In this document: positions 1-10,905 of the stretch, one piece after another
How the letters are laid out: each line of letters opens with the position of its first letter
Numbering within the stretch: position 1 is the first letter of the stretch
Assembly (NCBI RefSeq): GCF_000281045.1
Contig: NW_008246076.1
Location: forward strand, 153,286-217,285
Source: Saprolegnia diclina VS20
Lineage: Eukaryota; Oomycota; Saprolegniomycetes; Saprolegniales; Saprolegniaceae
Direction: 5' to 3'
Length of the DNA stretch: 64,000 nt
Made by a program: the position numbers and the translations under genes
The notes under the pieces: model-generated
What the model was told of the DNA's origin: nothing
Databases searched by the model: none
The model's input: the letters and a program-made list of their open reading frames with translations, nothing else

Positions 1-181
1 GGTACTGGTCGAGGTTCATGGCGACTTGGAATTGGCGCGCGGTCGGGAGGGCGTCCATGAGGCCGCAGTTGCCACTCGACGGATCCATGCCGTCGGCGGG
101 GCCGTTGAGCGAGGCCTTGCCGGTGTAGATGTCGGCCATCGCAAGGCCGAGAAGTGTTGTCAACGAAAGCAGGACGCGCAT
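1..181 (-). CDS. Secreted expansin-like protein, N-terminal part (runs off the left edge)
   Basis: Only the first 60 codons are inside the window, with the ATG at 181-179. The protein opens with a clear signal peptide (MRVLLSLTTLLGLAMA), then a short glycine/asparagine-rich stretch and SSGNCGLMDALPTARQFQVAMNLDQY. That resembles the start of the double-psi beta-barrel of expansin/RlpA-like proteins, where a GNC motif is followed by a V-A-M/L-N-x-x-Q-Y strand. Oomycetes carry many such secreted proteins, thought to loosen cellulose or other wall glucans. The catalytic half lies outside the window, so the family call rests on this short match. A plain secreted cysteine-rich protein is the alternative. 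Confidence 0.55.
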   Translation of the reverse strand, partial: MRVLLSLTTLLGLAMADIYTGKASLNGPADGMDPSSGNCGLMDALPTARQFQVAMNLDQY

Positions 182-999
182 TGTAGCAGATATATGGAAG
201 CAAAGACAAATTGATTTATGGTGCGTTGGCTCGACGGTCGATCGTAGGGCTTCGAGACGGAGATTCTAGCGACCCAGCTGTTTGAATACGACGTCTGTAT
301 GGTTGATCTCTGAAAAAGATGCGTAAAAAAATGGTCTGTCGACGCCTCCAAAGACCAACATTGTCTCATAATCTTCGGTTGTGCATCGTGCAAGCTTGCC
401 ATCTATTCCAGTGACGCGATGCTTGGCGCACCTTGTGCGCCTACTAGGTGCAGCCGGTTGATTACCGTTGGGAGGGAGAAGTGAAGAGCGACTGCCTGCT
501 TTTGACTTGTTTCCCTTCGCGATCAAGCAGCAAGCTATCTGTGTGACAGGCCACACAACCAGGCATCGTATGCACAATAATGTATGCGCAGTACTGGCAG
601 GATAGCTATCTTATTTATAGCTGATTGTGGAGAGAACTCACTCTTGACTGAGATCTTAGAGCTAAACTCGGAGGCATTTCATAGTCAAGGATATGGAGGA
701 CAATGCTAAAATGTTTTGGTGCATTCATATCGCAGATCGTGGGGCGCGCAAGACTTGTGATCTATGACGACAACCGCAAGGAGTTTTTCTTTGGTGGAGA
801 TTCCGCTCGACATGCTCATCCACCATTTTCAGCGACATTTTCCCGCATTTTAAGTTTTGATATTGCGGCTGCCCGGGCAAACATGAATTATTACCTAGGC
901 TACATCATAAAGTCCACATTGTATAGCGTGCACTTCGCTTCGCCCATCGCAGAAGTGTATTGGAATTTATTTACTATGAGATTGACTCAGCTTACTAGA
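182..999. other. Intergenic, no recognised gene
   Basis: This stretch separates the divergently read expansin-like gene from the 3' end of the giant membrane protein gene. Short open frames exist (103 aa on the minus strand at 266-577, 135 aa on the plus strand at 703-1110), but neither shows a domain or family-like composition. The right part (about 600-1000) is AT-rich. Confidence 0.5.
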
Positions 1000-3900
1000 C
1001 TAGACGCTTGCGAGCGGAATGGCGCCGCGCACGCGGGCCGGCAAGGTTGCGTGTTTTCCGTCACGCTCCACGCGGAGGTACCGCCACGTCTTGACGTCCA
1101 GCAGATGTAGCACGCCGCTGTGTTCCCATGACACGACGCCTGCAATCAGCGCCGACATCTTGTCTAAAAACACGCCACCTTCATGGTGTGCACTGTGGAG
1201 CATGAACATGCATTGCGCATTCAAGAGGAGCGAGTTTGCGTGGTTGGGAACAACCCGTGGGTGCACGAGCCGGGCAACCGTGTACGAGACCAACGCAGCG
1301 ATCGCGCCGATGCCGTAGCCGACAAACATCCGGGTGACATTGCCGATCTGAACACTGCCGCTACGACAGTCGATGGCAAAGTCCATATCAATCGCAGTGC
1401 ACGATCGGTGTAGACGTGCCACATGCTGTTGTGGCCACTGGACCGTCCAAAGAATCGCTGCGAGCCACGCTGCATTCGTGCTGTGGGACGAGTAGAGCGC
1501 CGTATACTCTTGCGTGACGCAGCTGAATACGTCGTTGAGGATAAAAACACTCCACGTTAGCTCGGACGCGGCAAGGACCGTGTTGTACCACACCAAATGC
1601 GGGGACTCAAACCGCGTGAAATGCCCGTGGGTCTGCACGAGGAAGAGAGGGCTCGTGTTGAGGAGCCACACGGCCGTGAGACTGCGAACGAGCAAGAATG
1701 GCCGTCCGATCCAGACCAAGCCGCCGAGACGCGTCAAGACCATGAGATTGACCGTCTCGACAAAACCGCGGTGCCAGAGTGCCGTCAATATCGCACCCGA
1801 CGCTAGCGCAATGAGCACCACCGTAATGTACTGGACGCACCCTTGGCACACGAGCGAGAGACTATGTGCAATCGCGTCGGGGCTCGGTGAGATTGAGTCG
1901 AACGGCAGCGGTGCTGAGAGGGCCGTGATGCGGCCGACGTCACCCTCGTACATGACAACTTCACGGACACCGGTCGCCCATTCATAGAGGAGGCACCAGC
2001 CGTAGTATGGCCAACCGACTTCGGGTGCGAGAATGTTGATTGCAAATAGAAAGACTTCACCCGATGTGGCGTTTTGGAGGTACTGGACGAGAGACACGTT
2101 GTGCGCGTCGACAAGATCGTACACGAGTGTGGCAGCTGCGTGAAGCGGGTCAAACACTTCGGGATAAGTGGCTAGAAGCCCCCAGGTCTCTAAATAGTCG
2201 CTTGCGCACGAAGCTGTCGCGGAGGTGTCCAGGCTGCAGATCGCGTCCATATCAAGCACCCCGACGTGTGCGCTGTAGCCCAGTAACGCAAAGAGGAGCT
2301 GTGAAGACGTGGGCTGCATCAGCTCAGGAAACAAGGCGTAGCACATGCTGGAGGTACCGAAGAGCGTAGCGATCCCATACATGAACGGATACGGCGGCGC
2401 GTCATTCCCACACATGAGACGTCCCCCCATGGACATGAGCTCCTTGCTCTGCGCCAAGAGACTCCCCGGCACTTCAATAATGTAGGGTCGAGCTGGAAGG
2501 TTCGAAAACAAAATCGCTGCGCTTTCGTTGGCGACCAAGAGACGCGCGAGGCTGCCCGTAAAGTTGGCGTAGAGCGCCGAGAGCGACGACGGCACCGGCA
2601 CATAGATCATGTCGACATTGCCAAATGGTCCAAGATGCGTTTCCAAGCTCACGAGGCCTGCGTTCAACGGCGGCACGAGCGTCAGGTTCTGGAACAACAC
2701 CGCAATCGGCGTCGTGTTGGCGTAGGCGAACATCGGACTCTGGCGCACGAGGCTGGCCCTCCCGAGCAGTGTCGCGTTAGTCGAAATGGCCCAGAGGTCG
2801 CTGGCAAAGCTCCAGTACATGCGCATCGAGTTTTGCTGCGTGAGGTGGTACGCGCCTGGCGTATTGCTCAGCGGCAGCGCATACTGCAATCCCAGTGCAT
2901 TCTCAATGTAGAACGCATCCGAGAAGCCCGTCGTCTTGAAGTTTTGCCACTGCAGCGTGAACCCAGCGACGCCGGCCTGGCGCCAGTAGGCCGCTTCGTC
3001 GACGCAACTTCTCGCATTGCTTTGAATCGCACGGAGCCAGTCGCGGCCATCGACCGACGTGGCGAGCGCCGTCGCAATGCCCACCTCAAACGACGTGCCC
3101 CAGCACTGCGTCCAGTCGTCCCAGCGCATGACGTTGCCAAGGCTCGTCTCCAAATAAACGGCGCCATTCGACACATACCGCGAGCGGCACCGCGCTTCCC
3201 GCGCAGACGAGCTCGCGAGCGACCAGCGCCGACCAAGGTCGACAAAGCAGTATTGCGTAAACATCCACGGCAAGCGGCACGGATCCATGCGCCGGAGGTT
3301 GGCGACGACGTCTTCCAGTGCAACGTCAGGCGAGAAGAGCTGTCGCCGCGCGGCGTGGCCACTGACGCGAATGGCGCCAACGCTGAGGTTGTATAGCTGC
3401 GAAGTGTCGGCAAAAGCGGGGTCGTTCAGCATGAATCCATCGTCAAACGAGTGGGTCAGGAGCCGTCGATTGAAGAGATTCCCGAGAAAAGCGTACGTGC
3501 CCGTGGCGTTGAAGCCCGCCCAGCCATAGTCGTTGGCGAGATTCGACTGCGCAACGCCCAAGTAGGCCACATTGCTAAAAAGTGAGAGCAGGAGACTCGG
3601 AATGCCCATGTATCGGCGAACGCTCTGGTACGTGCGAGCGATCCACGCCTTCGAGCGCGTCGGTGGCGGAGAATGGGTGGACGGTGTTGCATGAGTCTGG
3701 ACATGCGGCAAAACAAGCGACGTTGTCGTCGTGCGCCGGTGCAGCACCGGCGTCGCAAAGCCAAAGGACGCGGACGGGACGAGGAGCCATGATTTCATAT
3801 CGAAGAGGTACATCTTGCCTCGAAACTCAAAATGAAAGAGTCCGCAGCACGCTGAGGTGAGCGCATCCAAAGCCGTGTGGGCAATGTTGGGCTGGCGCTC

Positions 3901-6420
3901 GTGGAGGAAGGCGACGGCGGCCACGGGTAGCACGAGCGACGGGACTAGTCGAGCGCTGGGCATCCCAAGTGGCACGATCGGAATTTTCTGGGATTTACAG
4001 CACAGAGCGAGAAGCGCGCCGCTCGCGACGACACTGATGGGCAAAAATACAAGGAAAAGTGTCCGTTGAACGGTGCCAACGTCGACAGTGCCGCTGTTAC
4101 AGTAGACCATTTCATCCACATTGATAGCCAAGCACTCGCGGCGCAAGCCCGAGCGGAATGGAAGCGGCGCGAGCTGCGTGGAGCCAACGAGTAGGAGCCA
4201 AGCGACGAGCGAGGTCAGAGACGCGTACTGATGCGTCCTCTTTTGCAGCACCGGGTGCAAAATGTCATGTGCCAAATAGGTCAGCCAAAGCACTTCGCCC
4301 GCGAGGAGACACGTCGTGACGAGCGACTTGGTCGAGGCGTGCAGTGCGTGCGTCATCGACAACTGGCTCTGAACAACAACGTCGGTCGTCGCCAAGCCAA
4401 TGGTCGCAGCGACGCTGCGGCCCGCGAGGATACTGCGGCTCAACCACACAGGTCCCAAAAGCCGATGCAAGTAAAACCACTCGGTGTGCAAAGGTCGATG
4501 GTAGAGCCCGAGCAAAAAGAGCACGCTAGCGACAACAAGTACACCGATCGTCGTGATGGCAGCGCAGCGATAGAGGTACGCACTCAAGTCGGTCGAGATC
4601 GGTGTTGGCGATAACATTTGACGCGCGTACTGCTTGGAGATGAGGGTCAACGTTGTCGCGTCGCCTTGGAAAGCGACAGCTTCTCGATCATCGTGAACCC
4701 AGTCGTAGAGGTAGATGCCGCCAAAGAAGGCAAAGGACGGGTCAAGCAGCGGCAGTACCTCGATCGTCGGTTGACTGCTGTTGACGCTGAGAAACTGCAT
4801 GAGACCGAGAGACGACGCGATCGGCGCGGGCTTGACCACGTAGCTGAGCTCGGCAAACGCAGCCGACAAGGCCGTGAATGCACTCGAGCACAAGCTCTCT
4901 TCTGTATGTGCGACTTGGCGGCAGATCGACGGGCCATACGCCGTCGGCGTCACCGCCATGGCAAAGAGACTCGACAGTGGTGCGAACGTCAGCGTGAGTG
5001 GTCGCTGGGCCGCGCAAACATCGTCAAAACCAAACGATTCTTGCACGAACGGAAGCGGTGCACCAAACGAACACATGGGGTTGCCGCCATAGAAGCGGTA
5101 GCTCAGCTCTTTCCACGGCTCGGGTGTCAATGTCATTGTGAGTGTCGGAAGGGCCGCAAGTAGCGTTGGGAAGGCAGGGTTCGAAGCGAGGGCTGTTTGA
5201 ACCGCGACATGAAAGTCTTGCACGGCGGCGCGCAGCGGTGATGGCACCGGCAGCCACATCAAGTCGATGGACGTGAGCTGCCCGAGCTCGGCGTGCAGCA
5301 CGGTGCTAATGAGGTTGAGGGGTACGCCGTTGTTGTAGTCTTCGAGTTGGTTGGGATGCGAATGGCCAAAAAACGCGGAGCTATTGCGCACGAGACTCTG
5401 GTTGGGCTGGAGGGACGCAAAATCGGTCTGAAGGCCCGCAAACAGGTAGATTGTTGTCCAGAACGATCCACGGCGGACGCTCGGAATTGTTTTTAGTGCC
5501 AAGCGTGGGGTCTGCCCCAAAGCGTTGCCAATGCCAATGGTCTCGAGCAGTCCTGTCTGGACGCGGTTGGCGTACTGGAGCTGAAAGATCCAGATCTGGT
5601 ACGACGACCAGACGTCGACTTCGTCTAAAATCGCAAGCGGCGCGTGGGCATGCAGTGCTTCGACCCACGCAGGACCGTCCGCAAAGTCCTTTGCAATCGG
5701 CTGTGCAATGTGCAGGTCAAACTGGCTCCCAAACGCATCGTACCAAACGGCAAAGTTGACATTGCGCAGGATCGCTTCGAGGTACACGGCGCCATTTGCC
5801 CCATACCTTGTGGCGCACCGCGTTGCGCGCACGGCCGTGTGAGCGAGGCTGTAGCGCTGGCGCAAGTCGGCCCAGCAGTACCCACTCATAAGGTACGTGA
5901 GGTCCGCCACGTCGTACGACCGGAGACTTGCAATTGCATCGGCGGGCGCTTTGAGCTCTTCATGGACGATGCGCCGGGCGTACGCTGCCCCGATGCGAAC
6001 GTCTCTTGACGGCAACAGCACGACATTGATTGGGTTCAAGAGGTCGAACGTAGCGTTGGCGGCCATGAGCGATAACTGCGCATTGAATATCTGCACGAGC
6101 GCGGTCGAGACGAGGCTCGTCGCAAAGCTCGGCCAGAGGTAGTCGTTCTCGAGGTACGGCTGCATGGCCGACAAGGCGAGAAGGCTCAGCGCGACACTGC
6201 CGAGGAAGTAGAGAGCTCCGAGGCGTTCCCGTACGAGGTCCAAGCGAGCCATCGTGACGTTGTTTGGTGGCGAAACACGGAACTGCAACGGCCACCGCTT
6301 CGAGCCCGTTTGGCGCCACAGAAACGCTCGATACGTTACCTTTGAGCGATTTGACATTCCTGGTGGGGATGCCACGAGCCTGGAACGTATTGACGTAAGC
6401 GACAGGCGCGTCTTCTTCAT
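1000..6420 (-). CDS. Giant multi-pass membrane protein built of two tandem ~900-residue units
   Basis: A single uninterrupted frame of 1806 codons. The likelier start is the second Met, MARLDLVRERLGALYF (ATG at 6252), because the first 56 residues are basic and featureless and a transmembrane helix follows directly. Each unit has one N-terminal helix, a ~450-residue ectodomain rich in N-x-S/T sites and cysteines, then a block of about five helices. The units are homologous: PYLENDYLWPSF, YCWADLRQRYSLAHTAVRATRC and NGAVYLEAILRNV in unit 1 match NLANDYGWAGFN, YCFVDLGRRWSLASSSAREARC and NGAVYLETSLGNV in unit 2. No enzymatic motif is visible. The architecture resembles large lineage-specific oomycete surface proteins. 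Function is unknown. Confidence 0.8.
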   Translation of the reverse strand: MKKTRLSLTSIRSRLVASPPGMSNRSKVTYRAFLWRQTGSKRWPLQFRVSPPNNVTMARLDLVRERLGALYFLGSVALSLLALSAMQPYLENDYLWPSFATSLVSTALVQIFNAQLSLMAANATFDLLNPINVVLLPSRDVRIGAAYARRIVHEELKAPADAIASLRSYDVADLTYLMSGYCWADLRQRYSLAHTAVRATRCATRYGANGAVYLEAILRNVNFAVWYDAFGSQFDLHIAQPIAKDFADGPAWVEALHAHAPLAILDEVDVWSSYQIWIFQLQYANRVQTGLLETIGIGNALGQTPRLALKTIPSVRRGSFWTTIYLFAGLQTDFASLQPNQSLVRNSSAFFGHSHPNQLEDYNNGVPLNLISTVLHAELGQLTSIDLMWLPVPSPLRAAVQDFHVAVQTALASNPAFPTLLAALPTLTMTLTPEPWKELSYRFYGGNPMCSFGAPLPFVQESFGFDDVCAAQRPLTLTFAPLSSLFAMAVTPTAYGPSICRQVAHTEESLCSSAFTALSAAFAELSYVVKPAPIASSLGLMQFLSVNSSQPTIEVLPLLDPSFAFFGGIYLYDWVHDDREAVAFQGDATTLTLISKQYARQMLSPTPISTDLSAYLYRCAAITTIGVLVVASVLFLLGLYHRPLHTEWFYLHRLLGPVWLSRSILAGRSVAATIGLATTDVVVQSQLSMTHALHASTKSLVTTCLLAGEVLWLTYLAHDILHPVLQKRTHQYASLTSLVAWLLLVGSTQLAPLPFRSGLRRECLAINVDEMVYCNSGTVDVGTVQRTLFLVFLPISVVASGALLALCCKSQKIPIVPLGMPSARLVPSLVLPVAAVAFLHERQPNIAHTALDALTSACCGLFHFEFRGKMYLFDMKSWLLVPSASFGFATPVLHRRTTTTSLVLPHVQTHATPSTHSPPPTRSKAWIARTYQSVRRYMGIPSLLLSLFSNVAYLGVAQSNLANDYGWAGFNATGTYAFLGNLFNRRLLTHSFDDGFMLNDPAFADTSQLYNLSVGAIRVSGHAARRQLFSPDVALEDVVANLRRMDPCRLPWMFTQYCFVDLGRRWSLASSSAREARCRSRYVSNGAVYLETSLGNVMRWDDWTQCWGTSFEVGIATALATSVDGRDWLRAIQSNARSCVDEAAYWRQAGVAGFTLQWQNFKTTGFSDAFYIENALGLQYALPLSNTPGAYHLTQQNSMRMYWSFASDLWAISTNATLLGRASLVRQSPMFAYANTTPIAVLFQNLTLVPPLNAGLVSLETHLGPFGNVDMIYVPVPSSLSALYANFTGSLARLLVANESAAILFSNLPARPYIIEVPGSLLAQSKELMSMGGRLMCGNDAPPYPFMYGIATLFGTSSMCYALFPELMQPTSSQLLFALLGYSAHVGVLDMDAICSLDTSATASCASDYLETWGLLATYPEVFDPLHAAATLVYDLVDAHNVSLVQYLQNATSGEVFLFAINILAPEVGWPYYGWCLLYEWATGVREVVMYEGDVGRITALSAPLPFDSISPSPDAIAHSLSLVCQGCVQYITVVLIALASGAILTALWHRGFVETVNLMVLTRLGGLVWIGRPFLLVRSLTAVWLLNTSPLFLVQTHGHFTRFESPHLVWYNTVLAASELTWSVFILNDVFSCVTQEYTALYSSHSTNAAWLAAILWTVQWPQQHVARLHRSCTAIDMDFAIDCRSGSVQIGNVTRMFVGYGIGAIAALVSYTVARLVHPRVVPNHANSLLLNAQCMFMLHSAHHEGGVFLDKMSALIAGVVSWEHSGVLHLLDVKTWRYLRVERDGKHATLPARVRGAIPLASV

Positions 6421-6692
6421 CTTTGGGAGCTACGGAAACAAACAGCCCGAATACAATCAAAGAAGAGAAGACCGAATGATCCATGGAGACGTGTCCGACC
6501 CATGTGCTACCGGTCGTTCACTCGTGCTTCGTCTCAAACTCGACATGCGGCCTCCACCACGGGCTGCTCGATCCAAGTGCTATTCTGCCATTCAATTCAA
6601 TGCATGGGACTGCTCGTACTTTTGAACGACGATTTTACATCGTATTTGTCTATGAGGATATAAACACACTAGCCTATTCAACGAAAAATGCA

Positions 6693-7936
6693 CTAGGTTG
6701 TCGCCGCCGCTTTCTTGGCCAGCGCTTTGGTCGCCTTGGCGGCGCTGGCATTGGTCTCGACCGGGTTATTGGGCTCGTACGCAGCCGTGATGTACTCGAG
6801 ATCGACGATGCGCTCAGCGACGACCTTGAGCACGTTGCTCATGTACACCATCGTGTCGGACGACTGGTCCGTCACGGGCGGAATTTTGCCGCCCAAGCTT
6901 GTGCGACACCGGTTGTAGAGGTTCTTGATCGCCAAAATGATCTGCCCCGACTCGCGCGACCGGTCGTTGTACGTGCGATCGTCGCGGCCACGGTCCAAGT
7001 CGAGCTGGAAGGTCTCGCCGCGAATGCGTTCCAAATGTTGCTGGTGCCTACGGTCGATTGTCAAAATTTGTGTGTGGTCCCACATCTACCCGTGGATTTC
7101 GCTGTTTTGCACCAAAATGTTGTTTTCCATTTCGGTTTTGAACGTGCGCAGCTCTTGCCGCAGTCGGTCAATCTAGTCCCAAGTTTATCATCACATTTGA
7201 TCCTCTTGGCGGGGATAAGGTACCTGCGACTCGGCGCTCTGCACCTGCACCTGGAGGTCCTTGTTGGCGTCGACCAAGGTCGCATACCGGTTCAGAATGT
7301 CGGCAATCTCTTCGTACTCTTGCTCGGACGCCTCGACCGCGCTGTCCAAGTACGTGCGGTACTTGAGTAGCTGGTCGCGCTTCTTCTCCAGCGCCTCCCG
7401 CTGCGAGACGTCCTTCTCATACTGCGCAAACAGCTGCTTCTTGCGCACGTCGTTTTGCTCGCTCGATCGGTGCTCGGTCTTGGCCTTGAGCTCGGCGCGC
7501 GTCCGCTTCGAGTCGTTCTCTTTGATAAACTTTTCAAACTTGCTCACTTGATCCCGCATTTCTTGCTGCTTGCGCTCAAACTCGCGCTGGCGCTCGGCAC
7601 ATGACTCGACGCGCTGCGCGTACTCCTCCTTCATAAATTCGAGCGCGTCGTTGACTTCGCGGAGCTCCTTGCGCTTCTTGAGCAGTAGCGTTGACTGCGA
7701 CATCTACGCGCAGCCTCATGAGCCGCGAAATGGCACAAGCAAGACGACAAACCAGCGAGACGCCCGAGACGAGCGGCTCGAGCTCCGCGAGCTCTTTCGT
7801 GGGAAAATCATGGCTGCAAGAAGACAGTCAGCGACGAGGAGAGGGCGGCGCTGTATGCGTACCCTCGGAGCTTGGTCTCGGTCAAGAAGACCGAGTTGGG
7901 CGACCCTGGCGTCGGGTTGGTCGAGTCCACCGACAT
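6693..7936 (-). CDS. CCDC42/CFAP73-family flagellar coiled-coil protein (DUF4200)
   Basis: Five exons by frame continuity: 7936-7863, 7813-7753, 7703-7224, 7172-7090, 7047-6693 (350 aa), with introns of 49, 49, 51 and 42 nt. The long exon begins LLLKKRKELREVNDALEFMKEEY and continues through FEKFIKENDSKRTRAELKAK and EEIADILNRYATLVDANKDL. This is the characteristic order of the DUF4200 coiled coil in CCDC42 and CFAP73 (MIA2), including the F-x-K-F-L/I-K-E-N-D-x-K-R core. The family docks on axonemal inner-arm/MIA complexes in Chlamydomonas and sperm tails, fitting an organism with flagellated zoospores. Human CCDC42 is 316 aa, close to this length. CCDC42 and CFAP73 cannot be told apart by eye. 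The first two exons (45 aa) are less certain than the rest. Confidence 0.85.
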
Positions 7937-8243
7937 GCCCGACAAGATTGGTTTCGATTCGTCTCGCGCGCGTTTGATTGGCCACACGTTGGTCCAACCG
8001 CCAATCACATTGCGAGATCGCACCTATTTTTGAACGGAATGTACGATTTAGTGCAATTCCTGCCACTCAGATCTTAAATGCACTTGTCCTCGTCGCCGCA
8101 CAATAGTATATATCAAGCGCATGAGACGCTACGACTCTACACGCTGCAGATCATAAAGGAGCGCAATTGCTGTCGCCACGACAGAGCTATCGTCTCCGTG
8201 TGTCGTCGCGAGCCTACCGCACAACGTGGCATCACGACGCGAT
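7937..8243. other. Short intergenic region between two minus-strand genes
   Basis: This region lies between the 3' end of the SET/MYND gene and the start of the CCDC42/CFAP73-like gene and must hold the latter's promoter. It contains the AT-rich stretch ATAGTATATATC near 8103. No other element is recognisable. Confidence 0.4.
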
Positions 8244-9928
8244 TTAGACTCTTAAATCATCAACGTACAAGGAACAAGCTTCTTGGACCAGCCGCAGCGC
8301 CTCGTCCTTTGCATTGGGGTTGGCGAGATGCAGCGCTTGCGCATACTTGAGAGTCGTGAGACCCCGCAATGGTGCGAGCTCCGGGCCATAAAGCCATGTA
8401 AGCCCGTCGAGCGCTGTCGCGTACAATGTGAGTGCCAATGACGTCTGAGCTGCGTCTCGAAACGCTGCATTCTACCACAGAATATACATCGACAAGGAGC
8501 CAAAGCTAGCCGAGAAGGTTCCATCGCACCTCGGCACTCATGATCAAGTTGGCGAGCGTCTCAGCGCCTGCGATATTGTCCGCGTGGTATTTGTGGTACG
8601 ACGCCTAGTCGATCCGAACGATCATACCAAGTACTTTTAGCTAATAAAGAGCACGAGAGAACGGACCTGCGTCAGTGCATAGGCGCGTTGCCGACATGCT
8701 ATCGCCTCTGGTATAGCCTTGCGCCTAGCCGTGCGTTCGTGAACCTGCAATTTCTATGCGCCACAAACTGCTCCGCGCTGTCAGCCGCTTGGATCGCGCG
8801 TTGGACGAGGCGGGGTGTCACGTTGTCGTGCTCAATCACGGTCAAGCAGATGGGACACGAGGACGTTGCCCCATCAACATCGGGCTCAAGGCAGCCAGCG
8901 CAGCCGCGTCGACTGCACCCACAGCCTTCCAGCAAGTGTTCTTTTTTTGCCCAGCACGACCCCGACCCCTAAGCAAGTAGCCATCAGCACCCAGTGAACC
9001 AATGGCTACCGTGTACTTGGACGACCACGCAGCGAACGCAGTCGCAGTGGAAAAAGTACGAAGTTGCGAGTTCGAGTCGGCGCACACTTGTGGGTGCAAC
9101 CAGCTCCGTGTAGGCAATCTAGTACCGACAGTGGGTGAGCAGCTGGTTGAAGTCGTGCTGGAGCTTCAAGGAGCGTCGACGCACCGTGAGTTCGTCGCCC
9201 CGCGAGATCGGTCGCAGCGCGCGCAGGTAAAGGTCGCGGCCGCAAAAGGTCGCCACGCAGTTGGGCACGCACGCATGGTTGTACGCCGCCGCCAATGGAT
9301 AAAAGCCAATACCGAGAGGCACTTGCTCGGGCGAGCAGACAGTGAACGCGTTGCAGTTGAGCATCGCAAAGGTCAAGAGGAGGCGGTGCATGGACGGCAA
9401 CGTATCTGCGACGTTGGTCGCGCCAAGGATCTGCAGCACGAGCGCACTCATGTCGCGGTAGCGCTGAATCGCGTCGGGTGCGTGCGCGTCGAGGTTGGTC
9501 GCATAGTCGCTCGGGTCGATGGCGCTATAGTGGAGGCGCGCCGCCAGCAACACAGTCGGCGTCGGTGACGGCCCGGCTGCCGACGCCATGTACGGCGCGA
9601 GGTACTTGCACTCGGGTCCGTGCGACGACCAGTCGGCGCGCTGGCAGTTGCGGCTGCAGTACTTGAGCAGCTTGCAGCGGGCGCAGCGCAGCGCGGCGGG
9701 GGCAAAGCAATGAGCGCAGGTCGCACCCAGGTCGAGCGGCAACGACGCAGTAGCCGTCGTACGAAGCACAAGCGTCCCGGCCGGGATGGGCACTGTCGCC
9801 AGCGCGCCAAAGCCGCGGCCAGCCACCGGCGCGCGCTCCCACATTATTTTGTCGGCCAGCAGGAATCCACCCAATCCAGTGGGTGGCCGGTTGATTGGCA
9901 CATTGCAGTTGATATCCGGATACGTCAC
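8244..9928 (-). CDS. SET and MYND domain (SMYD-type) protein
   Basis: Exon 1 (9928-9185) carries the split-SET start (RGFGALATVPIPAGTLVLR), a complete MYND zinc finger (CAHCFAPAALRCARCKLLKYC, then NCQRADWSSHGPEC) and the SET core YNHACVPNC...RPISRGDELT. Exon 2 (9118-9017) gives IAYTELVAP...YFFHCDCVRC, the post-SET part typical of SMYD proteins. Exon 3 starts at 8968. Two C-terminal exons (8604-8530 and 8471-8244) give the TPR-like tail ending SLYVDDLRV. The join near 8680-8760 is unresolved: two frames both look coding there. SMYD proteins methylate lysines of histones or cytoplasmic proteins. The N-H-x-C-x-P-N-C signature suggests S-adenosylmethionine binding is intact. The substrate cannot be read from sequence. 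Confidence 0.85.
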
Positions 9929-10905
9929 GTTTTTACCATATCTGTCTCAAATGCATTGGGATTTGTCGGGTGTGTCTCAGCTCCATCACGGAGGTGCCAC
10001 ATGGAACATGGCGAGGTTCAACAAAGGACGCCCCGCATCGTTTGTCCTCAGCGCAAAGTGTTTGGTTTGCATCCTGTCTGAAGTTTCTAGGCTTAATGCA
10101 CCGCGGGCTGCCGCTGCCGTAGGACGTAGTACCCGCCATCGCTTCTCGAACGAGTACTACTACGTCAAGACGGCAAGACGGCAAGTAGCAAGAAGGCAAG
10201 CCGTCGTGCGACCTCAAGATGCGTGCTTCTTCAAGCGCGACACGTATTACGACGCAAAGACGATGCGCACCGCAGCCAGCTCCACTACCATCGCTGAACC
10301 ATCACGTTGAATCCAAAGGGGGGACAGAAGCACGAGTCGCCCACCGCTCTCGCTGCACGTATATCGCCCTACCTGAGAACAGATAGCATGCTTTTCCCTT
10401 GCAAGAGGCGGTGCGAGGGGATCAAAAGCAAGAAGCAACGCCGTTCTTTCGACGTACGAGGTCGGACGACGACTTGTTGACGCAGCATGGTGGCGCACGG
10501 TGTCAAGGTGTGCACCACAAGCGGGGCCGTCCGACGACGACCTGACGTACGCGCGGTCGCACACGGCAGAGCTGGGAAAGTGCGAGTACTGAATATGCAG
10601 CCAACGGCGCACCCAGCCACTGGATTTATGCCTGCCCAGGTGGTTGATTTTTCGAGCACGCACGGTCGGGCATACAAATACGCTGCTAATTTCTGGCAGG
10701 AATCCCATGGCGACGTTGAAGTTGATCGACAGCTGCGCACTGCACAAATCCACGTAAATCAACGGCAAGTATTGCACACGCTTGCAGTTTGGCCACGAAA
10801 CAAGTCTTTGCCAGTGGCGCCAGTGCCCTTCTGATAGTTAGTTATTGGAAAACGAACCGTTTTTTCATTTTCGGAACTTCTGTCTCACTTCTTATTTGGC
10901 ACCGT
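9929..10905. other. Divergent intergenic region between the SMYD-type and TMEM144-like genes
   Basis: Roughly 1 kb without a convincing gene. It contains a short impure repeat of the word GGCAAG(A/T) at about 10171-10200 (GACGGCAAGACGGCAAG and relatives). A 176-codon minus-strand frame at 10247-10777 has no domain and an unnatural composition. Both flanking genes start at its edges, so it should contain two promoters. Confidence 0.4.

Noticed and set aside
703-1110. 135-codon plus-strand frame
   Set aside because: Overlaps the 3' end of the giant membrane protein gene on the other strand and shows no family resemblance.
10247-10777. 176-codon minus-strand frame
   Set aside because: No domain and no signal or helix pattern, and it lies in the divergent promoter region of two clear genes.
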